Positions 58,379 through 64,000 of a DNA stretch of 64,000 nucleotides are shown here, one piece after another. The stretch is from Lachnospiraceae bacterium. Lineage in GTDB: Bacteria; Bacillota; Clostridia; Lachnospirales; Lachnospiraceae. Each line of letters opens with the position of its first letter. Within the stretch, counting starts at the first letter, position 1. The stretch lies in NCBI GenBank assembly GCA_024685315.1, contig JAIKVW010000016.1, forward strand, positions 97,644-161,643. The letters are read 5' to 3'. The notes below the pieces were generated by a model. That model was not told where the DNA came from. It did no database searches and saw nothing but the letters and a program-made list of their open reading frames with translations. The position numbers were made by a program, and so were the translations under genes.

Positions 58379-59420
58379 ATGGTATGATTCCGATTCCTGC
58401 AATACAGGCACAGTAATAGGCGGCCAGCTCTGCCTGGTAAGGAATACTGCAAAGTACCCTTTCGAAGAAAAGATGGACGAAAGGCAGCAGGAAAAGCTCA
58501 TCGAAGAAGTAGAAGATGCAGTCAGCTCTTCAGATTTTCTTAGGAGCATGAACCTGTCCTGCAGGAGGATCGAGCCTTCCGGGAGAGAGACAGAGGTCCT
58601 GGTAGCGCATCTATGCATTCCTCCGCTTTTCATGAGGGATGGGGGCAGCCCTGCGGTATTTATTACCCCTGACGAATCGCTTACCATATATGTGAACGGG
58701 ACCGAGCAGATCTGCATACAGGTATCCGTCCCCGGAAGGAGCATTTCCCGCGCCGCCGAGCTTGCTGACATGGTTGACAGGGAGCTTAATAAGAGCCTGG
58801 TATACGCATTCAGCAATAAGTACGGCTACCTCACCGCGAGCCCTCTCTTTGCCGGGACCGGGCTTTCGGCCTCTGTACTGATGCACCTGCCGTATATTGA
58901 GAAGAAGCAGCTCACCGGCAAATATGCCAGGGAACTCGGGCAGTTCGGTTTCTCACTTAATGCCCAGTTCAAGGGAAGCATGCCGGCGCCCGGCAGTATA
59001 TACAGGATCAGGAACCGGAAGACGCTTGGACTTTCGGAGGGAGAACTGATCTCGGCGCTTGAACATTTCTCTTTGATGATGGAGTCCCGTGAAAAGGACG
59101 CCAGGGCGAGTTACCTCTCGGAGAACAGGCTTATTGAGGAAAACTGGGTCTACAGGGCATACGGAGTGCTGCGCTACGCCAGGTATCTAAGCCAGGAGGA
59201 AGCACTTACATGTCTAAGCGCTTCAAGGACAGGGGATCTTGAGCACATGTGGAATTCGGACCGTCCGGTAAGCGCTTTCGGAGCGATGGTCAGGAGCTGC
59301 GACTGTGAATATGACCCTTCCGGTTATTCCGAGGATGACGTAGGCCAGGCAGTAGGCATGCAGAGAGCTGCCGATATCCAGTCAGAACTGCCGGAAATTG
59401 CGATGTCTGCAAATTTTTAA
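58371..59420 (+). CDS. McsB homologue lacking arginine-kinase active-site residues (predicted pseudokinase)
   Basis: A 349-residue protein aligning along its length with the protein-arginine kinase McsB: ESLTIYVNGTEQICIQVSVP, YGYLTASPLFAGTGLSASVL with MHLP next, and WVYRAYGVLRYARYLSQEEA keep the fold signatures. But the catalytic motifs are replaced. The ATP-binding SSRIRLARN reads GGQLCLVRN (17-25), the NEEDH loop reads NGTEQ (109-113), and in the CPTNVGTGLRAS segment the Cys is Ser157 and the Arg is Ser166. ERHL/EKHL is VAHL. ATG 58371 follows GGTGGAG and overlaps mcsA; GTG 58362 is possible. The frame is open and family-length, so it is probably expressed, likely as an adaptor rather than an enzyme (inference). 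Confidence 0.88.
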   Translation: MNKWYDSDSCNTGTVIGGQLCLVRNTAKYPFEEKMDERQQEKLIEEVEDAVSSSDFLRSMNLSCRRIEPSGRETEVLVAHLCIPPLFMRDGGSPAVFITPDESLTIYVNGTEQICIQVSVPGRSISRAAELADMVDRELNKSLVYAFSNKYGYLTASPLFAGTGLSASVLMHLPYIEKKQLTGKYARELGQFGFSLNAQFKGSMPAPGSIYRIRNRKTLGLSEGELISALEHFSLMMESREKDARASYLSENRLIEENWVYRAYGVLRYARYLSQEEALTCLSASRTGDLEHMWNSDRPVSAFGAMVRSCDCEYDPSGYSEDDVGQAVGMQRAADIQSELPEIAMSANF

Positions 59421-59435
59421 TACAGGAGCTTACAG

Positions 59436-61874
59436 ATGTACAGATTTACACAGATGGCTGCAAATGCTCTGGAGTATGCCGGAGAAGCAGCCAAAGAGCA
59501 TAATCACAATTTTATAGGCACGGAACACCTTCTTCTGGGACTGCTCCGCGAGCGGGAAGGCCTTGCCTGCCAGGTACTTGAGGATAACGGAGTCACCTAT
59601 GATAAGGTTTCCGGAATTATAGACCAGCTTATTCAGAACGGCAGCACCGGAGTTGCCGAGCCGGAAGGATATACACCCAGATGCCGCAGGATAATTGACC
59701 GCAGCAACCGTGAGGCAGTTGCATTTAAGGCATCTGCTATCGGGACCGAGCATCTCCTCATCGCGATGCTTCGGGAGACCGACTGCGTTGCGGCCCAGAT
59801 CCTCGGGACACTTAAGGTGCCTTTCCAGAAATTATACCAGGACATCCTGATGGGGACGGGGATAGATTCTTCAGGCAGCCAGAAGGCCCATCCGGCCCAG
59901 AAGGGCAGGAAGAATCCTCAGGAAAGCATACTTGACCAGTACAGCAGGGATCTTACCGATTACGCCAGAAAAGGGAAACTCGATCCTGTCGTTGGCAGAA
60001 ATACCGAGATCAGGCGCGTCATCCAGATCCTTTCCAGAAGGACCAAGAACAACCCCTGCCTTATAGGTGAAGCCGGGGTCGGAAAGACTGCGATCGCAGA
60101 GGGACTGGCCCAGAGGATCGTAGAAGGAAATGTCCCGGATACCGTAAAGGACAAGAGGGTAGTGACTCTTGACGTCTCTGGCATGGTAGCCGGCTCAAAA
60201 TACCGCGGAGAATTCGAGGAGCGCATCAAGAAGATAATCAATGAAGTGCGCGATGACGGCGGTATACTTCTTTTTATCGATGAGATCCATACGATCATCG
60301 GCGCTGGCGGCGCAGAGGGAGCGATAGATGCTTCAAGCATACTGAAACCTTTTCTTGCAAGAGGAGAGCTCCAGGTCATTGGCGCGACAACTACCGAAGA
60401 GTATAGAAAGCACATCGAAAAGGATGCTGCCCTTGAGAGACGTTTCCAGCCTGTTGTCGTCGAAGAACCTTCTGAAGATGAAGCAGTCGGTATCCTTAAG
60501 GGCCTCAGGGAGAAATATGAGGAACATCATCACGTTGTGATCACTGATGCAGCTATAGAGGCGGCAGTGCACCTTTCCGCCAGGTATATAAATGACCGTT
60601 TCCTTCCCGATAAGGCCATTGACCTTATTGACGAAGCTTCTTCTAAGGTGAGGCTTGGAAATTTCACGGTATCACCTGAGGCTGCAGCGCTTAAGCAGCA
60701 GGTCGCAGCCCTTGAGAAGAAGAAGGAGGAAGCCATCATCGGTGAAGCCTATGAAGAGGCTTCGCGCATCAAGCAGGAACAGCTTAAGCTAAAAGAAAGG
60801 ATTTCTGAGTTAAGCCTTCCCGCAGTTATTGATACTGATAGGCAGGACCTTAAAGTTACTGAGGATGAAATAGCTTCGGTCGTGTCTGACTGGACCAGGA
60901 TCCCCGTGACTAAACTTGAAGAGGAAGAGACCCAGAGACTCAACAACCTGGAAGACGCCCTTCATAAGAGGGTAATAGGCCAGACAGAGGCAGTAGGTGC
61001 AGTCGCAAAAGCTATCCGCAGAGGACGCGTCGGCCTTAAAGACCCGAACAGGCCGATAGGTTCCTTCCTTTTCCTCGGACCGACCGGCGTAGGCAAGACA
61101 GAGCTCTCCAAGGCGCTGGCTCAGTCAATGTTCGGGCGTGACGATGCCATGATAAGGGTGGACATGTCGGAGTACATGGAAAAGCACAGCGTATCCAAGC
61201 TTATCGGATCGCCTCCCGGATATGTCGGGTACGACGAAGGCGGGCAGCTCTCGGAGCAGGTAAGGAAGCACCCTTATTCAGTTATCCTTTTTGACGAGAT
61301 CGAGAAGGCTCATCCGGATGTGTTCAACATTCTCCTTCAGGTACTTGACGACGGTCATATAACCGATTCCCAGGGCCGGAAGGCTGACTTTAAGAATACG
61401 ATAATCATAATGACCTCGAACTCGGGGGCATCGGGGATCGTTTCTCCCCATAAGCTTGGCTTTGTTACAGGCGATACCTCGAAAGCCGATTACGAGAAGA
61501 TGAAATCGACCGTTATGGATGAGGTCAAAAAAATCTTTAAGCCGGAATTCATCAACAGGATCGACGATATTATCGTATTCCATCCGCTGACCAAGGAAGA
61601 AGTCCAGAGCATTGCAGACCTTATGCTCCAGACCATAACAAAGCGTGTCAGGGAACAGCTTAATATTACTCTGAATGTCGATGATGAGACCAGGCAGTAT
61701 CTAGCTTCAAAAGGTTATAATGAGAACTATGGGGCAAGGCCTCTCAGGAGGACTATCCAGAATGAGATCGAGGATCTGCTTGCGGAGAGCTTCCTCTCCG
61801 GAACTATCAAAAGCGGCGACACTATAGATATTGTGCTTAGAGACGGTAAACCCGCAGCTCTTGTTAACAGCTGA
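59436..61874 (+). CDS. clpC: ATP-dependent Clp protease ATP-binding subunit ClpC
   Basis: An 812-residue AAA+ unfoldase that feeds substrates to ClpP. The N-terminal double Clp_N repeat carries GTEH twice (E30 and E105, equivalent to the phospho-arginine pocket glutamates of B. subtilis ClpC). D1 has [13 protein letters not shown] and [20 protein letters not shown]; the middle domain contains the UVR-like [18 protein letters not shown]2 has [15 protein letters not shown] and [20 protein letters not shown]; the ClpP-docking loop HKLGFVTG is present. It lies 15 bases after the mcsB-like gene. All ATPase motifs are intact. Confidence 0.97.
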   Translation: MYRFTQMAANALEYAGEAAKEHNHNFIGTEHLLLGLLREREGLACQVLEDNGVTYDKVSGIIDQLIQNGSTGVAEPEGYTPRCRRIIDRSNREAVAFKASAIGTEHLLIAMLRETDCVAAQILGTLKVPFQKLYQDILMGTGIDSSGSQKAHPAQKGRKNPQESILDQYSRDLTDYARKGKLDPVVGRNTEIRRVIQILSRRTKNNPCLIGEAGVGKTAIAEGLAQRIVEGNVPDTVKDKRVVTLDVSGMVAGSKYRGEFEERIKKIINEVRDDGGILLFIDEIHTIIGAGGAEGAIDASSILKPFLARGELQVIGATTTEEYRKHIEKDAALERRFQPVVVEEPSEDEAVGILKGLREKYEEHHHVVITDAAIEAAVHLSARYINDRFLPDKAIDLIDEASSKVRLGNFTVSPEAAALKQQVAALEKKKEEAIIGEAYEEASRIKQEQLKLKERISELSLPAVIDTDRQDLKVTEDEIASVVSDWTRIPVTKLEEEETQRLNNLEDALHKRVIGQTEAVGAVAKAIRRGRVGLKDPNRPIGSFLFLGPTGVGKTELSKALAQSMFGRDDAMIRVDMSEYMEKHSVSKLIGSPPGYVGYDEGGQLSEQVRKHPYSVILFDEIEKAHPDVFNILLQVLDDGHITDSQGRKADFKNTIIIMTSNSGASGIVSPHKLGFVTGDTSKADYEKMKSTVMDEVKKIFKPEFINRIDDIIVFHPLTKEEVQSIADLMLQTITKRVREQLNITLNVDDETRQYLASKGYNENYGARPLRRTIQNEIEDLLAESFLSGTIKSGDTIDIVLRDGKPAALVNS

Positions 61875-61907
61875 CATATAAAATAAATATTCCTGGAGGG
61901 AACAAAA

Positions 61908-62312
61908 GTGGCTGAAGAACTTATCAGGGCATCTGACAGCAAGCTGAATTTTGGAGATTATACTCTCGAAGTAAAGGCTAAACAGTCCGGATTCGATTTT
62001 AACGGAGGCGTATACAAAGTAAAGACCTGCAAGGAGATCACCAAGCTTGAGAGGAACGAGCTTTTTGTCTATGAGTCCGTGCCCGGCACTAAGGTGGAGG
62101 AATTTGATCTCGGAGACACCAGCGTTGAGTTCTCCGTGAAGGGTTTCACTGATACTCAGATAACCCTGGAAATGGAAGAAGAGCAGGAATACGAAGTCAT
62201 TATTGACGGAAATTCAACTGGAACCATGAAGACCAATCTCGGGGGCAAGCTTAGCTTTAGCGTTGACCTTTCCGAGGCAGAGAAGAAAGTACTTATTAAA
62301 AAGCAGTCATGA
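61908..62312 (+). CDS. Small conserved protein of unknown function between clpC and radA
   Basis: A 134-residue, soluble, beta-rich acidic protein: ELIRASDSKLNFGDYTLEVK, VYKVKTCKEITKLERNELFV, YESVPGTKVEEFDL, then GNSTGTMKTNLGGKLSFSVD. I recall close relatives in many Lachnospiraceae, some carrying the label endosialidase; nothing in the sequence supports that activity (no catalytic domain, far too short). It has no signal peptide or membrane helix. GTG 61908 has GGAGGG 8 bases upstream. The stop overlaps the radA start (ATGA), so it is coupled to radA and likely acts in the cytosol. Confidence 0.8.
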   Translation: MAEELIRASDSKLNFGDYTLEVKAKQSGFDFNGGVYKVKTCKEITKLERNELFVYESVPGTKVEEFDLGDTSVEFSVKGFTDTQITLEMEEEQEYEVIIDGNSTGTMKTNLGGKLSFSVDLSEAEKKVLIKKQS

Positions 62313-63676
62313 AGAATAAGAGCCTGTATTTCTGCAGCGAATGCGGATTTGAATCCGCCAAATGGATGGGGAAATGCCCTGCCTGCGGGAGCTGGAATAC
62401 TTTTTCGGAAGAGCCTGTAATTAAGGCTTCGTCTGATTCCCGGAAAAAGGGACCAGGCAGTTCGAATGCTGCCGTTCCTACACCATTATCCGGCGTTGAA
62501 GTAGCGGAAGAGGCGCGGATCTCTTCAGGGATAGGTGAACTTGACAGGGTCCTCGGCGGGGGAATAGTTCCGGGTTCGCTTATACTCGTAGGCGGAGACC
62601 CGGGCATAGGCAAATCAACGCTCCTGCTCCAGGTCTCAAGGAATCTGGCAAATTCAGGAAGAAAGATGCTTTATGTCTCAGGGGAGGAGTCCATGAGGCA
62701 GATCCGCATGAGGGCAGACAGATTAGGAGGCTTTTCGGAGGAAATATTCCTGCTGAGCGAAACCGATCTGGAGACCGTCCGGGAGACCATCATAAAGTAT
62801 CATCCCGAAGCAGTGGTCATTGATTCGATCCAGACCATGTACAGCGATGATGTAAGCTCGGGCGCGGGAAGCGTCAGCCAGGTAAGGGAAGCTACAAACA
62901 TCTTCATGCAGCTCGCAAAGAAGGAAGGCGTAGCGATATTTATCGTCGGCCACGTGACAAAAGAAGGTGTAGTAGCCGGTCCGCGCGTGCTTGAGCATAT
63001 GGTGGATACCGTCCTCTATTTTGAAGGGGACAGACATGCCCAGTACAGGATACTCCGTGCAGTGAAGAACCGCTTCGGATCGACAAACGAGATCGGAGTC
63101 TTTGAGATGGCTGGATCCGGCCTTAGCGAGGTCCTGAACCCTTCACAGTACATGATAGAAGGCAGGCAGGAAGACGCACCGGGATCCGTAGTTACATGCG
63201 CGATAGAAGGGACCAGACCGATAATGCTTGAAGTCCAGGCCCTTGTCGCCTATTCGAATTTCCAGATACCGAGAAGGACCGCCGCCGGAACCGATTATAA
63301 TAAGATAAATATCATTATGGCGGTGCTGGAGAAAAGGCTCGGCCTGAAGACAGGCAGCTGTGATGCTTATATTAACCTTGCAGGAGGAATGCGCCTTTCC
63401 GAACCGGCTATTGACCTTGCGATAGCCGGGGCTGTAATATCGAGCTTTTCAGGGAAACCTGTCAGTCCTTCAGCAGTTCTTTTTGGAGAAGTAGGCCTTA
63501 CGGGAGAAGTCCGCGCGGTCAATCAGGCTGAGAGCAGGGTAAAAGAAGCCCAGAAGCTTGGGTTCACTGAATGCCTGGTACCTGAGGCAAACACAAGGAA
63601 CCTGAAAGGGATCACCGGAATAAAGATCATTCCCGTCAGGTCGTTAAGAGATCTTTATTCATATATTACCGGATAA
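62309..63676 (+). CDS. radA: DNA repair protein RadA
   Basis: A 455-residue RecA-like ATPase that assists branch migration in recombinational repair. The N-terminal zinc finger is CSECGFESAKWMGKCPACGS; Walker A is LVGGDPGIGKSTLLLQ; the RadA-specific motif KNRFGSTNEIGVFEM and the C-terminal Lon-like domain (NLAGGMRLSEPAIDLAIAGA) follow. ATG 62309 overlaps the preceding stop. The clpC-radA association is common in Firmicutes (often with disA, not seen here). Confidence 0.97.
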   Translation: MKNKSLYFCSECGFESAKWMGKCPACGSWNTFSEEPVIKASSDSRKKGPGSSNAAVPTPLSGVEVAEEARISSGIGELDRVLGGGIVPGSLILVGGDPGIGKSTLLLQVSRNLANSGRKMLYVSGEESMRQIRMRADRLGGFSEEIFLLSETDLETVRETIIKYHPEAVVIDSIQTMYSDDVSSGAGSVSQVREATNIFMQLAKKEGVAIFIVGHVTKEGVVAGPRVLEHMVDTVLYFEGDRHAQYRILRAVKNRFGSTNEIGVFEMAGSGLSEVLNPSQYMIEGRQEDAPGSVVTCAIEGTRPIMLEVQALVAYSNFQIPRRTAAGTDYNKINIIMAVLEKRLGLKTGSCDAYINLAGGMRLSEPAIDLAIAGAVISSFSGKPVSPSAVLFGEVGLTGEVRAVNQAESRVKEAQKLGFTECLVPEANTRNLKGITGIKIIPVRSLRDLYSYITG

Positions 63677-63680
63677 GGAA

Positions 63681-63746
63681 GCGCCTTTTGAGAAGCAGGT
63701 GTCACGGAGAAAAGTGATCCTTTCATTAAGGTAGATCAAAAGGCGC
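63681..63746 (+). terminator. Possible terminator structure after radA
   Basis: GCGCCTTTTGA (63681-63691) pairs with TCAAAAGGCGC (63736-63746) over a 44-base loop. No T-run follows directly, so termination efficiency is uncertain. Confidence 0.45.
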
Positions 63747-63798
63747 CGCAGAGTATTATCAGCATCAAAAAAAACTATTAAAAAATAGGCTTTTTTGC

Positions 63799-63827
63799 TT
63801 GACAAATAATTGAGCCTTTGATAGGAT
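63799..63827 (+). promoter_or_regulatory. Strong promoter at the window end, probably of an rRNA operon
   Basis: A perfect TTGACA (63799-63804) and TAGGAT (63822-63827) are 17 bases apart, preceded by an A/T-rich stretch resembling an UP element. The downstream region contains no open reading frame. Confidence 0.7.
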
Positions 63828-64000
63828 ATTCAATGCGCCCGATAAAACGGGAGCCAAAAGCACATTGACAATTCAATAATAGAATGATCTCGAAATTCCT
63901 AAAACGAGCATGAGGGAGGAGAGGCGAAAGCCTTTTCTAACTTATGAAAAACGAATGAACAAACCTAACAAAAACAGTAAAACGGTAAGGTGAGCGAGCA
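63828..64000 (+). other. Untranslated leader resembling an rRNA operon leader
   Basis: About 170 bases without coding potential. CACATTGACAATTCAATA (from 63861) resembles boxA-type antitermination sequences before 16S rRNA; an AGGC-GAAA-GCCT hairpin lies near 63926. The 16S gene itself, if present, starts beyond the window, so the assignment is inference. Confidence 0.5.

Noticed and set aside
63865..63890. Second TTGACA considered as another promoter
   Set aside because: No -10 element occurs at 16-18 bases; the context fits a boxA-like rRNA leader sequence better.

Overview
The window reads as chromosomal core sequence from an anaerobic Firmicute of the Clostridia, most likely a Lachnospiraceae-type organism (inference). 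The pointers are a one-piece pyruvate:ferredoxin oxidoreductase, class III fructose-1,6-bisphosphatase, AddAB in place of RecBCD, a ClpC/McsA locus, a class IIC group II intron, Gram-positive promoters and ribosome binding sites, frequent TTG/GTG starts, and near-balanced base composition by eye. No prophage, integron, CRISPR array or tRNA gene was seen.

Layout. 1-2355 (minus strand): 5' end of a BCCT transporter, a DUF1292 protein, MscL with a zinc-ribbon tail, and a TraX-like membrane protein. 2491-5372: BipA/TypA and a lactonase-fold protein, ending in a terminator into which a class IIC group II intron has inserted; the intron has lost its reverse transcriptase and keeps only the maturase tail. 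6426-9768: a two-OB-fold SSB-like protein, then dapA, a polyprenyl-type glycosyltransferase and dapB. 9788-21953: class III FBPase, NAD synthetase, addB, addA and a membrane-anchored protein of unknown function. 22027-26365: hisS, aspS, glyA. 26464-31625: HAD phosphatase, topB, enolase and a small lipoprotein. 31934-35329: an aminotransferase with two paralogous membrane acyltransferases.

35444-44572 is a branched-chain amino acid cluster in the order ilvN-ilvC-leuC-leuD-leuB-ilvD-ilvB, followed by serC. 44638-46894 (minus): MscS channel and argH. 47165-49613: rpsO and pnp. 49808-54983: pyruvate:ferredoxin oxidoreductase and an aldehyde dehydrogenase. 55292-56726 (minus): two tandem MgtC/SapB proteins. 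56795-63676: rlmH, then a GntR-type regulator, mcsA, an mcsB homologue, clpC, a small conserved protein and radA. The window ends in a strong promoter and a leader resembling the start of an rRNA operon.

The most unusual items are these. (1) The McsB homologue has lost every recognisable catalytic motif of the protein-arginine kinase family, yet sits between intact mcsA and clpC, with a GntR regulator in the slot usually held by CtsR. (2) Two copies of a multi-hairpin repeat, rich in GCGAAGC mini-hairpins, lie at 27.4 kb (in the predicted topB leader, with an internal 55-bp duplication) and at 31.7 kb (between divergent promoters). (3) The deletion-derivative group II intron. (4) Mutually exclusive hairpins between ilvC and leuC.
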